Source: Bacteroidales bacterium (GTDB lineage: Bacteria > Bacteroidota > Bacteroidia > Bacteroidales > UBA1402). Taken from it: a stretch of DNA of 64,000 nucleotides. The notes under the pieces are model-generated. The model saw only the letters and a program-made list of their open reading frames with translations, was not told the origin of the DNA and ran no database searches. The first letter of the stretch is position 1. Each line of letters begins with the position of its first letter. The stretch covers positions 248,537 to 312,536 of the forward strand of contig JAQVXI010000001.1 of the NCBI GenBank assembly GCA_028709215.1, in the 5' to 3' direction. Shown here one piece after another: positions 1 through 10,369 of this stretch. Position numbers and translations under genes: made by a program.

Positions 1-1
1 C

Positions 2-211
2 AAAGGCCGTGTGGTTGCCATTGTCACCGAAGGCGATACCGTCATACGGGATTTGGCCGATTATTATATTGAAATCCCCGATACCGAAGATTGTTTTTCT
101 CCTTTACTTTCCGCGTTGCCTTTGCAATTGATGGCCTACTATATAGCGGTTGTAAAAGGATGTAATGTGGATCAACCCAGAAATTTAGCCAAATCGGTTA
201 CCGTAGAATAA
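2..211 (+). CDS. glmS: Glutamine-fructose-6-phosphate aminotransferase (isomerizing), C-terminal part, truncated by window edge
   Basis: C-terminal motif [27 protein letters not shown] typical of GlmS; frame open to the left edge. Confidence 0.93.
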   Translation, partial: KGRVVAIVTEGDTVIRDLADYYIEIPDTEDCFSPLLSALPLQLMAYYIAVVKGCNVDQPRNLAKSVTVE

Positions 212-214
212 GTC

Positions 215-2101
215 ATGAGTGATACAATCAAACACGAATGTGGAGTGGCGATGATTCGCCTGTTAAAACCGTTGGAGTATTATCAAATCAAGTACGGCAC
301 CTGGCAGTACGGAATGCAGAAACTCTATCTGTTGATGGAAAAACAGCACAATCGTGGACAGGAAGGAGCGGGTATGGCCAGCATCAAACTGGATATGAAA
401 CCCGGATTCGAGTACATCCATCGGGAACGCGCTGAAGGCAGCAATGCCATCAACGTTTGTTTTCAGTCTGCGTATGCGCAGTATGCGCAGCATTCGCGTG
501 AAAATCAGCGGGATGCAGCCTACGCAAAGGAAAATCTTCCCTTTGCCGGGGAGCTGTTGATGGGGCATTTGCGTTACAGTACAACGGGTAAGGAGGGTTT
601 ACAATATGTGCATCCCTTTTTGCGCCGAAACAATTGGAAATCCCGCAACCTGTGTTTGTGTGGCAATTTCAATCTAACCAACGTGGATCAGATTACCGCC
701 CGATTGGTCGATAAAGGACAGCACCCCAGGGATTTGGGCGATACGTTTCTGATGTTGGAAACCTTGGGTCATTATCTGGATCGGGAGGTTCAAAAAGAAT
801 TTGATCAATTGGAGGGTAAGAATGTTCAGAATATAGCCAAGGTTATTGAAGAACAAGTTGATATCCCCGCTGTTTTACGCAAATCATCCGAAGATTGGGA
901 TGGTGGTTACACCATTTGTGGAATGATGGGACATGGAGATGCCTTCGTGTTTCGGGATCCCTGGGGCATCCGCCCGGCCTTTTGGTATGCGGACGATGAG
1001 ATCGTAGTGGTCACTTCTGAGCGCCCGGTGATACAAACGGTCATGGATGTGGAGAAAGAACACGTCAAGGAATTGGAACCGGGTCAGGCGCTGATCATCA
1101 AAAAGAATGGACGGGTTTATACCGATGTCGTTCGCAAACCGGAAGCGCGTCAGTCCTGTTCGTTTGAACGCATCTATTTTTCTCGAGGAAGTGACGAGGA
1201 TATTTACCGTGAACGCAAAGCGTTGGGTGCCCTGTTGACCGACTCCATACTGAAGGCGGTGGACTATGACATCGAACATTCGGTTTTTTCCTTCATTCCG
1301 AATACGGCCGAAGTCGCCTTCTATGGCATGTGTGAAGGGTTGGATGCGTATGTGGATCAGCAGAAAAAAAACCTGGTTGCTCAAAAAGCCGGTCAGTTGA
1401 CGGTGGAAGAACTGGAGCATATATTGGCATTAAAGCCCAGAGTAGAAAAGGTAGCCATTAAGGACATCAAACTACGCACCTTTATTGCGCAGCAGGGAGG
1501 ACGCAACGATTTGGCAGCCCACGTATACGATGTGACTTGGGGGTCTATCAAAGCCTGGGAAGACAATCTGGTTGTCATCGATGATTCCATTGTACGTGGA
1601 ACCACGTTAAAACAAAGTATCCTGAAGATTCTGGATCGATTGCATCCCAAAAAGATTGTGGTTGTTTCGTCTTCGCCTCAGGTGCGGTATCCGGACTGTT
1701 ATGGCATCGATATGTCGCGAATGCGCGAGTTTATTGCGTTTCAGGCGGCCATTGAGTTGTTGAAAGAAACCGGTCGATCCAAATGCATCAACGAAATCTA
1801 TGCAAAAATTAAAGCACAACAGCTGAAGCCCCTGGAAAAGCAAACGATCAACTACGTCAAAGAAATATACGAACCGTTCAGCATTGAGGAATTATCGGAT
1901 AAAATCGCCCGCATGCTGAAACCGGATGCTTGTTTGGCCGAGGTACAGATTGTGTATCAAAAACCGGAGGATTTGCTTCGTGCTTGTCCCGGACACACCG
2001 GCGCCTGGTATTTTACCGGAGATTATCCCACTCCGGGTGGTGTTCGGATGGTCAATCAAGCCTTTGTCAATTATGTAGAAGGAAAAGACGAAAGAGGCTG
2101 A
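215..2101 (+). CDS. Long amidophosphoribosyltransferase-like class II glutamine amidotransferase (PurF paralogue type)
   Basis: N-terminal MSDTIKHE|CGV Ntn-Cys motif, RGQEGAG, and PRPP motif VVIDDSIVRGTT; 628 aa. Confidence 0.88.
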   Translation: MSDTIKHECGVAMIRLLKPLEYYQIKYGTWQYGMQKLYLLMEKQHNRGQEGAGMASIKLDMKPGFEYIHRERAEGSNAINVCFQSAYAQYAQHSRENQRDAAYAKENLPFAGELLMGHLRYSTTGKEGLQYVHPFLRRNNWKSRNLCLCGNFNLTNVDQITARLVDKGQHPRDLGDTFLMLETLGHYLDREVQKEFDQLEGKNVQNIAKVIEEQVDIPAVLRKSSEDWDGGYTICGMMGHGDAFVFRDPWGIRPAFWYADDEIVVVTSERPVIQTVMDVEKEHVKELEPGQALIIKKNGRVYTDVVRKPEARQSCSFERIYFSRGSDEDIYRERKALGALLTDSILKAVDYDIEHSVFSFIPNTAEVAFYGMCEGLDAYVDQQKKNLVAQKAGQLTVEELEHILALKPRVEKVAIKDIKLRTFIAQQGGRNDLAAHVYDVTWGSIKAWEDNLVVIDDSIVRGTTLKQSILKILDRLHPKKIVVVSSSPQVRYPDCYGIDMSRMREFIAFQAAIELLKETGRSKCINEIYAKIKAQQLKPLEKQTINYVKEIYEPFSIEELSDKIARMLKPDACLAEVQIVYQKPEDLLRACPGHTGAWYFTGDYPTPGGVRMVNQAFVNYVEGKDERG

Positions 2102-2121
2102 CCCCAGGGTCAGCTTTTTTT
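2097..2121 (+). terminator. Rho-independent terminator after the PurF-like gene
   Basis: GCTGACCC-CA-GGGTCAGC followed by TTTTTTT; overlaps the stop codon. Confidence 0.85.
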
Positions 2122-2198
2122 ATCGTCCAATTTTATGTGGTTCAGGCTACTGTTCTGCATAAAATGATTAATTTTGTCGACTTTAATGAAACAATCGT

Positions 2199-4853
2199 AT
2201 GGAAATTGCAAGCAAATACAACCCTGCTGAAGTAGAAGATAAGTGGTATCAATATTGGATGAATCATCGGATGTTTCGATCCGAGCCGGACGAACGCGAA
2301 CCCTATACCATCGTCATACCTCCACCCAATGTTACCGGTGTACTTCACATGGGGCATATGCTGAACAATACCATTCAGGATATATTGATTCGACGCGCGC
2401 GTATGCAAGGCAAGAATGCCTGCTGGGTACCCGGAACCGATCATGCGAGTATTGCAACCGAAGCCAAGGTGGTTGCAAAATTGGCCTCTGAGGGCATTAA
2501 AAAAACCGATTTGAGTCGGGAGGATTTTCTCAAGCATGCTTGGGAGTGGACAGACAAACACGGTGGCATCATTCTGGAGCAATTAAAAAAACTGGGGGCT
2601 TCGTGTGATTGGGAGCGTACCTGTTTTACCATGGATGCACAGCGTTCTGAAAGCGTGTTGAATGTTTTCGTTGATCTATTTAACAAGGGACTCATTTATC
2701 GGGGCGTACGCATGGTCAATTGGGATCCGAGTGCTCAGACGGCACTGTCCGATGAGGAAGTGCTGTACAAAGAAGTTCAGTCAAAATTATATTACTTGCG
2801 CTATCGGATCGAAGGAGAAGAAGGATATGCCGTTGTCGCAACGACGCGTCCCGAAACCATCCTGGGCGATACGGCGATGTGCATACATCCCGAGGACCCC
2901 AAAAATGCGCACCTAAAAGGCAAACGAGTGATTGTTCCTTTGATTGGGAGATCCATTCCCGTCATTGAAGACGAATACGTGGATATCGAATTTGGAACGG
3001 GTTGTTTAAAAGTAACGCCGGCACACGATGTAAACGACTATATGCTGGGTGAAAAGTTCAATTTGGAAACCATCGATATTTTTAACAACGATGGAACACT
3101 CAACGAGTGGGGTCAAATGTATGCAGGCATGGATCGCTTTGATGTACGCAAGCAAATTGAACAGGATCTGATTGCTGCCGATCTCATGGAAAAAGTGGAA
3201 GCCTATACCAACAAAGTGGGGTATTCCGAACGTACCAATGTACCCATCGAACCCAAATTGTCGATGCAATGGTTTCTCAAAATGACCGATCTTGCTAAGC
3301 CGGCGTTGGATGCGGTGATGAACGACGAGATTCTATTGGTTCCTGCTAAGTTTAAAAACACCTACCGTCACTGGATGGAGAATGTGAAGGATTGGTGTAT
3401 TTCGAGACAATTGTGGTGGGGACATCGCATCCCGGCTTATTTCTTGCCGGAAGGAGGCTATGTTGTAGCAGAAACTCCCGAAAAGGCATTGGCGTTGGCC
3501 AATGAAAAACGATTGAACGGAAAATGTGCCTGTTGTTCCGGCATAAGCCCGTTGACCATGGAGGATTTGAGGCAGGATGAAGATTGCCTGGATACATGGT
3601 TTTCTTCCTGGTTGTGGCCAATCTCCGTATTTGATGGAATCAACCATCCCGATAATGCAGATATTCAGTATTATTATCCGACCAATGATTTGGTGACCGG
3701 CCCGGATATTTTGTTTTTTTGGGTCGCACGTATGATTATTTCCGGATACGAGTATCGCAAGGAGCTGTGTTTTAAAAATGTCTATTTGACGGGTATTGTC
3801 CGGGACAAGCAAGGTCGAAAAATGTCAAAATCGTTGGGCAACTCTCCGGAACCGCTGCATTTGATTCGAGATTTTGGTGCCGATGGCGTGCGGATGGGGA
3901 TGATGTTGGCCGCTCCTGCCGGCAACGATGTTTTATTTGATGAAGCGTTGTGCGAACAGGGCCGCAACTTTAACAATAAAATTTGGAATGCCTTTCGATT
4001 GGTGAAGGGTTGGAATGTCGACCCCAACTTGCCACAGCCGGAAGCGGCCCGTCAAGCCAGTCAGTGGTTTTCGGAATTGTTGCAACGTTCGGTCAACGAG
4101 ATGGATGATCTGTTTGGCAAGTTTCGGATATCCGAGGCATTGATGACGGTCTATAAACTATTCTGGGACGAATTTTCTTCCTGGTATCTGGAATTGGTCA
4201 AACCGGCATATCAGCAATCCATTGATCCAAAAACTTTGGAGGAAACGCAGCGTTTCTTTGAACAATTGTTGTTGTTGCTGCATCCGTTTATGCCGTTTAT
4301 TACCGAAGAATTGTGGCAACGTTTGTACGATCGCAACGAGGGTGAGAGCATCATGCTGAGCATGCAGCCGAAGGTTTCTGCATATAACGCGGACGTTTTG
4401 GAGCGTTTTGAACAAAGCAAGAGCATTGTTTCAAACATCCGTACGGTTCGTTTGGAAAAGAATATAGCCAATAAGGAAGCGCTGGAGTTGGAAATTGTCG
4501 GTACGTATGAACTGCACAACGAAGCCGCCATCTGTAAATTGTCTCATTTAGAAACCGTGCGCACCGTCGTTGAAAAGCAAGCCGGCTCTGCGTCCTTTCT
4601 GGTAGGAACCGTCGAAATGTCCGTTCCGTTGACCAATCGAATCAACGTCGAGGAAGAGTTGGCAAAGATGACCGAAGAAATCAATTATTTAAACGGATTT
4701 CTGCAATCGGTGATGAAAAAATTGGACAACGAACGGTTTGTAACCAACGCAAAGCCGGAAGTGGTCGATGCCGAGCGAAAGAAAAAAGCAGATGCTGAGG
4801 CCAAAATGCTTCTTTTGCAAGAGTCCATCGCTCAATTGAAACAAATGAGTTGA
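2199..4853 (+). CDS. valS: Valyl-tRNA synthetase
   Basis: Class I HIGH-type [12 protein letters not shown] and [12 protein letters not shown] motifs; C-terminal coiled coil; 884 aa. Confidence 0.97.
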   Translation: MEIASKYNPAEVEDKWYQYWMNHRMFRSEPDEREPYTIVIPPPNVTGVLHMGHMLNNTIQDILIRRARMQGKNACWVPGTDHASIATEAKVVAKLASEGIKKTDLSREDFLKHAWEWTDKHGGIILEQLKKLGASCDWERTCFTMDAQRSESVLNVFVDLFNKGLIYRGVRMVNWDPSAQTALSDEEVLYKEVQSKLYYLRYRIEGEEGYAVVATTRPETILGDTAMCIHPEDPKNAHLKGKRVIVPLIGRSIPVIEDEYVDIEFGTGCLKVTPAHDVNDYMLGEKFNLETIDIFNNDGTLNEWGQMYAGMDRFDVRKQIEQDLIAADLMEKVEAYTNKVGYSERTNVPIEPKLSMQWFLKMTDLAKPALDAVMNDEILLVPAKFKNTYRHWMENVKDWCISRQLWWGHRIPAYFLPEGGYVVAETPEKALALANEKRLNGKCACCSGISPLTMEDLRQDEDCLDTWFSSWLWPISVFDGINHPDNADIQYYYPTNDLVTGPDILFFWVARMIISGYEYRKELCFKNVYLTGIVRDKQGRKMSKSLGNSPEPLHLIRDFGADGVRMGMMLAAPAGNDVLFDEALCEQGRNFNNKIWNAFRLVKGWNVDPNLPQPEAARQASQWFSELLQRSVNEMDDLFGKFRISEALMTVYKLFWDEFSSWYLELVKPAYQQSIDPKTLEETQRFFEQLLLLLHPFMPFITEELWQRLYDRNEGESIMLSMQPKVSAYNADVLERFEQSKSIVSNIRTVRLEKNIANKEALELEIVGTYELHNEAAICKLSHLETVRTVVEKQAGSASFLVGTVEMSVPLTNRINVEEELAKMTEEINYLNGFLQSVMKKLDNERFVTNAKPEVVDAERKKKADAEAKMLLLQESIAQLKQMS

Positions 4854-5854
4854 TGAAGAGACGTCTCAGACAACCGGGCTTGGGCATCCTCGTGTTGCTG
4901 TTGTGCATAGGTGTGTCGTGTCAGGATGAGACGATTTCTCTTGTTGAGGATTGGACACAATTATCGGATTTTCCGGGAGTTCCACGCGCGTCGGCCAGTG
5001 CGGTCGTCTTAGGCGAGAAAGCGTATGTCGGTATGGGTCGAAGCGAATGGTTGAGCGGTTACTTAAATGATTTTTGGTGTTATGATATAAGAATGGATCG
5101 TTGGGACTCCTTGCCGCCGTTACCCTCATTTGCACGTGTAAAAGCGGTCGCTTGCGCCATGGACTCCTTCATCTATGTCGGACTTGGTTTCGGTTACACG
5201 CCGGAGTCGGCCAATGGCTCGGTTCTATTTGACTTTTATGCCTTTGATACCGTCAAGAAAATCTGGATTCGTCGGGCAGATTATCCCGGATCGGCACCCA
5301 ATGATTTGAGCTACGGTGTTTTGGATGGAAAATTGTTTGTAACCGGAGGCTATACGGGGACTTCTTTTAACAAAGAAACGTATTGTTATGATCCGCAATT
5401 GAACGAGTGGACTCGAAAGGCGGATTTTCCCAACGAATTGGGCTCTAAGGCTTGTTTTGTAATTGGAAACGAACTATACGTCGCTGGCGGTTTTCGGGGA
5501 AGAAATTACAAAACACTCTATTGTTACGACGGCATTCGGGATGAATGGTCTCAAAAGTGCAGCATGCCCGAAGGGCGTATTTTGTCGACCGGCTTGTCCA
5601 TTCAGAACAGAGGTTACGTCTTGTTGGGACGTAATTGGGGTGGGCTGGAAAATGGAGGTGGTCTACGATCCGATATGATTGCTTACGATCCGAAAACCGA
5701 TGCATGGACGTTGTGCGGGCGATTCCCCGGAGGTAAACGACAGAATTCAGTCGCCTTTTCAAAGGGTCGTACGGGTTATGTCTTATTTGGTGAGAATGAA
5801 CACCAGCGTTTTCGGGATGTTTGGTGCTTTAAAGACGAGGCATATGAAGATTAA
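4850..5854 (+). CDS. Kelch-repeat (galactose oxidase-like beta-propeller) lipoprotein
   Basis: Signal peptide with lipobox (CIGVSCQDE) and repeated kelch blades ([31 protein letters not shown]); overlaps valS stop. Confidence 0.85.
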   Translation: MMKRRLRQPGLGILVLLLCIGVSCQDETISLVEDWTQLSDFPGVPRASASAVVLGEKAYVGMGRSEWLSGYLNDFWCYDIRMDRWDSLPPLPSFARVKAVACAMDSFIYVGLGFGYTPESANGSVLFDFYAFDTVKKIWIRRADYPGSAPNDLSYGVLDGKLFVTGGYTGTSFNKETYCYDPQLNEWTRKADFPNELGSKACFVIGNELYVAGGFRGRNYKTLYCYDGIRDEWSQKCSMPEGRILSTGLSIQNRGYVLLGRNWGGLENGGGLRSDMIAYDPKTDAWTLCGRFPGGKRQNSVAFSKGRTGYVLFGENEHQRFRDVWCFKDEAYED

Positions 5855-7241
5855 ACACGTTGCATGGTTTGTGGCGCTGATGAGTTCTTCCACCTTGTTT
5901 GCTTTGGATGGATTGGATTGGGAAGCGGGAAGTCGATTGACCGTCGGAAATGGTACGAATGCACCGTTTTTGACAACCGCAAATGCCTACGATCGATATA
6001 GCTTTGATCCCACGGCGCTGAATACATGGGGCAGTGTGCACAAAAGGACAGATACCAGCAAACGCATCGATGTTGGATTTGGTTTGGAATTGGATGCACA
6101 AGCCGGTTTCCGGCATTCCAATGACCGGTTGTTTGACGGAGAAATGTACGGACTGGTAAAGGCCATCGGATTTCAACTCTTTGCCGGAAGAATGCGGTCT
6201 GTTTACGGGAATCAGGATCCCTTACTATCGAGCGGCGGGATGATTTGGTCACAAAATGCACGTCCGATGCATCGAATCGGTCTTGAAAGTGACGGGTACA
6301 TCCCTGTCCCCTTTACAAAAGGCTGGGTGGAAGTCATGGGTGGACTCACGCACGGTTGGTTCGAAAAAGAAACACTTACCAAGCATACGTTGTTGCATCA
6401 TAAGTATGCACACATACGCATTGGTGGATCGGGTATGTTTCGTTTGAATTATGGACTTCAACATACGGCTCAATGGGCCGGAAGTTCCGAACGCTATGGC
6501 GTTGTCGAGCCTTCCTTTTCGAATTATAAACGAATTTTTTTGGGAAAAAGCGGTGACGAAACCGCTCCTCTCACAGACCAGATAAACACACTTGGCAATC
6601 ACATGATTTCCAAAATGGTGGGGCTTGATCTACAACTCCCGACATTGAAGTTGGGCTTGTATTGGCAGAACTTGTCGGAGGATCCACCCGTGTTGCGCAT
6701 GGACCAAGCGTATAATGTGGAAGATGGTTTATGGGGCCTATCGATGCGATTTCCTAAAAACAACTGGCTTTCAGCAGTTGTACTGGAATATCTTTGTACC
6801 ACCGATCGAAGTGGCCCTTGGCATGATTTGGATGGTGTGATTTACGGAGGTTCCGATGGTTACTATTCAAACAGTGTCTATCCAAATGGCTGGACACATC
6901 AAGGCATGACCTTGGGCAATCCTTGGATTACCTCGCCAAGATACAATGAAGATGGGCGCATTTCAATCAAGAATAACGGAGTCCAATTGGCTTATCTTTC
7001 TGCCTTGGGCCGGATAGGCAAAACAAATTACCGCTTGACGATGGCAGAATCCCGCAATTTTGGTTTGACGACGCTTGTCAAAGTAGAGCCGAAAAAACAG
7101 TTTTCCTATTCTCTTTTATTGGATCATCCCGTAAAAAAATGGGGGCCTCGTTGGTTTATGCAACTGGGGCTGGCCGGTGATATCGGTGAACAATATGGAA
7201 ATCAACACGCCCTTACGTTGGGCCTAACCTATAAGCGATGA
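5844..7241 (+). CDS. Wzi-like capsule assembly outer-membrane beta-barrel protein
   Basis: Signal peptide [20 protein letters not shown], then barrel-like sequence resembling the Wzi family (GRMRSVYGNQDPLLSSGGMIWSQNARPMHRIGL); start chosen at internal ATG 5844. Confidence 0.75.
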   Translation: MKIKHVAWFVALMSSSTLFALDGLDWEAGSRLTVGNGTNAPFLTTANAYDRYSFDPTALNTWGSVHKRTDTSKRIDVGFGLELDAQAGFRHSNDRLFDGEMYGLVKAIGFQLFAGRMRSVYGNQDPLLSSGGMIWSQNARPMHRIGLESDGYIPVPFTKGWVEVMGGLTHGWFEKETLTKHTLLHHKYAHIRIGGSGMFRLNYGLQHTAQWAGSSERYGVVEPSFSNYKRIFLGKSGDETAPLTDQINTLGNHMISKMVGLDLQLPTLKLGLYWQNLSEDPPVLRMDQAYNVEDGLWGLSMRFPKNNWLSAVVLEYLCTTDRSGPWHDLDGVIYGGSDGYYSNSVYPNGWTHQGMTLGNPWITSPRYNEDGRISIKNNGVQLAYLSALGRIGKTNYRLTMAESRNFGLTTLVKVEPKKQFSYSLLLDHPVKKWGPRWFMQLGLAGDIGEQYGNQHALTLGLTYKR

Positions 7242-8032
7242 AACAAGAACACAATAGAGCCACTCGAATGGAGGCTTTTGGCCAGTTGATGGATACGCTG
7301 GATGTGCTGCGTGCAGAATGTCCTTGGGACAAGGAACAAACCAACCAGAGTCTGCGGCCCTTGACCATTGAGGAAACTTACGAGTTAAGTGAAGCCCTAC
7401 TCAAGGCTGCACCCGCAGAAATCTGCAAAGAATTGGGGGATGTGTTGTTGCACATTCTTTTTTACGCGAAAATTGGTTCCGAAACCAATGATTTTGATAT
7501 ACAGGATGTTTGTGAACAACTGAATCAAAAATTGATTTATCGACATCCGCATATATTTGCAACCACACAAGTAGCCGATGCCCGCGAGGTGGAGCAGAAT
7601 TGGGAAAAATTAAAATTGAAAGAAAAAGATGGCAATCGATCCGTTTTGGCCGGTGTGCCGGAAAGTATGCCTTCCCTGATAAAAGCCTTTCGAATGCAGG
7701 ATAAGGCACGCGGAGTCGGTTTTGACTGGAATAAAAAAGAGGATGTCTGGGATAAAGTCCAGGAAGAGATTCAGGAATTACAAGCAGAAATCGATCAGAT
7801 GGATGCCGATCGTATGGAGTCTGAGTTTGGGGATTTGTTTTTCAGTCTGGTCAACGCAGCACGTCTGTATCAAATTAACCCGGATAATGCACTCGAACGT
7901 ACCAACCACAAATTTAGACGCCGCTTCAATGATGTGGAAGCGGCGACATTGGGCAAAGGCATCTCAATGCGGGATTTGACGCTGGGCGAACTCGAAGATT
8001 TATGGCAGGACGCTAAGCGCAAAGGTTTGTAA
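7238..8032 (+). CDS. mazG: Nucleoside triphosphate pyrophosphohydrolase MazG
   Basis: LRAECPWDKEQTNQSLRPLTIEETYEL and EFGDLFFSLVN motifs. Confidence 0.96.
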   Translation: MKQEHNRATRMEAFGQLMDTLDVLRAECPWDKEQTNQSLRPLTIEETYELSEALLKAAPAEICKELGDVLLHILFYAKIGSETNDFDIQDVCEQLNQKLIYRHPHIFATTQVADAREVEQNWEKLKLKEKDGNRSVLAGVPESMPSLIKAFRMQDKARGVGFDWNKKEDVWDKVQEEIQELQAEIDQMDADRMESEFGDLFFSLVNAARLYQINPDNALERTNHKFRRRFNDVEAATLGKGISMRDLTLGELEDLWQDAKRKGL

Positions 8033-8041
8033 TTGAGAGGT

Positions 8042-8512
8042 TTAGCGATTGGGTCGACCGCCTCGTTCCTGTAGGTCCTTGAGCAATTCACCGGCCCAGT
8101 CACGTTCTGCCTGGTACAATTTGAATATTTTTTCAGGAGATAAGATGGTTTTAAAACGGAGGTGGTACTCTTTTTCCAGCGTAGCCTCTTGTACTTTGAT
8201 GTGAACCATTTCGTCGGTTATTTTCTCAAAATCGGGAATGCGTTCTCCTTTTTCATTGGTTTTGGCATTTCTATGAAAGGTGCGCATTTTTGAATGCAAC
8301 TGTCCTTTTTTCATTTGCAATTCGTTGTAAACCGGCCAGAATGCTTGCGCTTCAGCGGGTGTAAAACCGATTCGTTCCGTAAAAAAGGCGGCGCGCTTAG
8401 CAATCATTTCGTCCCAGCGTTTTTGCCGTTCTGCATTGTTGCTTTGTTGTCCCCAAGCAGAAATGCTGCTTAGAAGAAACACCGTGAGTAGTATGTTGGT
8501 TAATTGTTTCAT
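8042..8512 (-). CDS. Secreted Spy/CpxP-like helical protein
   Basis: Signal peptide; RIGFTPAEAQAFWPVYNELQMKKGQL resembles LTxxQ-type Spy/CpxP helices. Confidence 0.55.
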   Translation of the reverse strand: MKQLTNILLTVFLLSSISAWGQQSNNAERQKRWDEMIAKRAAFFTERIGFTPAEAQAFWPVYNELQMKKGQLHSKMRTFHRNAKTNEKGERIPDFEKITDEMVHIKVQEATLEKEYHLRFKTILSPEKIFKLYQAERDWAGELLKDLQERGGRPNR

Positions 8513-8518
8513 CGTGTT

Positions 8519-8878
8519 TTATTCAAAAAGTTCGGGGTCAATGTAATATTCTGAAATGGTATACGTACCGATTGACTGAATCAAATAATCCTCAGCAGTC
8601 ATCGGGGTTGTGCTCTTATTTTCTGTCAACGTAGAGGCCGTGTTGTCTTCTGTGGTTCGTTGAAGGATAAAGTGGATGCTAAAGAGTAAGAATACAAACA
8701 TCGCAGCCATATATAAGAGCGGTCTCAGGCTAAATCGTTGAGGTTTGCGCAACTGAACAGGTTTATCCTGATCGATTCGAGCCCCCAAATCCGATTGCAG
8801 TTGCTCGAAGTAATTGTCGGGCAACGAGAAAACCGATCGGTTACCGGTTTCGTTGAGTTTAAATTTGTGATTGTTCAT
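8519..8878 (-). CDS. Small single-pass membrane protein, putative anti-sigma factor
   Basis: One central TM helix (LLYMAAMFVFLLFSIHFIL); immediately downstream of an ECF sigma factor; no zinc-ASD motif; start chosen at MNNHKFKL. Confidence 0.45.
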   Translation of the reverse strand: MNNHKFKLNETGNRSVFSLPDNYFEQLQSDLGARIDQDKPVQLRKPQRFSLRPLLYMAAMFVFLLFSIHFILQRTTEDNTASTLTENKSTTPMTAEDYLIQSIGTYTISEYYIDPELFE

Positions 8879-8930
8879 ATCGTTCGTTTTTTGGGCGTGC
8901 ATTACTTAGACGTTCAAAGTTTAAAAAGGT

Positions 8931-9488
8931 TTAAAACGACTCTTCCATCGTCATATACGCTTCTACTTTTCGTACGGCATGAAAATAGGAGGCTTTGAGT
9001 GCTCCCACGGACGTTCCGAGTATTTCTGACATGTCCTCGTACTTCATGTCTTCGTAGTACTTCATTGTGAAGACCAGACGTTGTTTGTCAGGCAGACTCA
9101 ATATGGCCTTTTGAAGTTTGAGCTCTGTTTCGTCTCCGGAAAAATACGGATCACTTTGCAAACTCAATACCATGCGATCTTCCAAGTCTGTAAAGGAGGC
9201 CTGGTTGCGTGCACGTTCTTTATTTAAAAACGTGTAGGTCTCGTTGATCGCGATGCGATACATCCAGGTTGAAAGCTTGGAGTCACCCCTGAATTGATCG
9301 ATGTTCGTCCAAATTTTGATGAAGGCATTTTGAAGTACATCGTTGGCATCGTCGTGACTTAAAACCATTTTTCGGATTTGCCAGTATAATGGCTCCGAAA
9401 AATGTTTGACCAAACGCTCAAATGCGCTGCGTTTGCGGGTGGCCTGTTTTAAATCGTTGAGTATCCGACTTTCGTCAAATGCTTCCAT
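8931..9488 (-). CDS. ECF-type RNA polymerase sigma factor
   Basis: Region 2 (DANDVLQNAFIKIWTNIDQFRGDSKLSTWMYRIAINE) and region 4 (KYEDMSEILGTSVGALKASYFHAVRKV). Confidence 0.95.
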   Translation of the reverse strand: MEAFDESRILNDLKQATRKRSAFERLVKHFSEPLYWQIRKMVLSHDDANDVLQNAFIKIWTNIDQFRGDSKLSTWMYRIAINETYTFLNKERARNQASFTDLEDRMVLSLQSDPYFSGDETELKLQKAILSLPDKQRLVFTMKYYEDMKYEDMSEILGTSVGALKASYFHAVRKVEAYMTMEESF

Positions 9489-9538
9489 TTTGTCTTACTT
9501 TGAACGTTAGACCCAAAGGGTCGAATAGGGTTTAATGA

Positions 9539-10369
9539 TTACACAAAAAACAGCAAATACAATACGGCTGCCGGTGCTGCCAATAGGCAACTGTCCAATC
9601 GATCCAGAATGCCTCCGTGCCCGGGTATTAAATTACCGGAATCCTTCACTTGAACACTGCGTTTCATCATGGACTCAACCAAATCACCCCAAGTTCCAAA
9701 AACAACAATGATTAAGGCGAAACCAAGCCATTGGAACAAGCCCATTGTTGTTGGAAAAAAATAATGGATGACCACGCTGGACAGTAAAGCCAAAACCAAA
9801 CCTCCGACAAAACCTTCCCAAGATTTCTTGGGGGAGATGCGTTCCATCAATTTGTGTTTTCCCAATAGACTCCCAACCAGATACGCTCCGGTGTCGTATA
9901 CCCACAGCAAAGCAAAAAAGGACATGAGGTATACGAATACGTATTGGTTTGCACCATAGGTATCTGATTGAAATCCCATGCGGGTCATAAACGACAACGG
10001 TAATGCAATGTATAATTGCCCAAAGAACGTATAGACCAAATCACGAAAGGCATTGCTGTCTCCGCTGAAAAGTTCCCGTATCAGTAAGTAGAGCATAAAC
10101 ACGAACCAGAGTGCCATATAACGCATGGGTAGAATGCCGGAGAATCCGGCAAAACTGCTTAAGAATAACCAGACACCGGCCATGGTTGCCACCATTTTGT
10201 CGATGCGAATGTCGGTGTTTTTTTCGAGCATCCGATAGAATTCCCACAAACTAAGGCCGGTAATCAAAGCGAAAATGCTTAGAAAGGAATAGGGTCCGCC
10301 TAGGATAGAGGCGGACACCAGAAGGACGTAAATGGCACCAGAGACGGTTCTTATTGCCAGATTTCTCAT
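9539..10369 (-). CDS. cdsA: Phosphatidate cytidylyltransferase
   Basis: Multi-TM protein with SPKKSWEGFVGG and FGTWGDLVESMMKRSVQVKDSGNLIPGHGGILDRLDS signature. Confidence 0.95.
   Translation of the reverse strand: MRNLAIRTVSGAIYVLLVSASILGGPYSFLSIFALITGLSLWEFYRMLEKNTDIRIDKMVATMAGVWLFLSSFAGFSGILPMRYMALWFVFMLYLLIRELFSGDSNAFRDLVYTFFGQLYIALPLSFMTRMGFQSDTYGANQYVFVYLMSFFALLWVYDTGAYLVGSLLGKHKLMERISPKKSWEGFVGGLVLALLSSVVIHYFFPTTMGLFQWLGFALIIVVFGTWGDLVESMMKRSVQVKDSGNLIPGHGGILDRLDSCLLAAPAAVLYLLFFV

Noticed and set aside
884-1420. 178-aa minus-strand ORF opposite the PurF-like gene
   Set aside because: Fully antisense to a strongly supported CDS, with no recognisable domain or signal; the same applies to other long antisense ORFs (19279-20061, 32943-33611, 36948-37523, 40703-41245, 45919-46731).
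215-2101. 628-aa PurF-like protein as a novel enzyme
   Set aside because: A long PurF-like paralogue downstream of glmS is, to my knowledge, widespread in Bacteroidales; the length alone is not novel.
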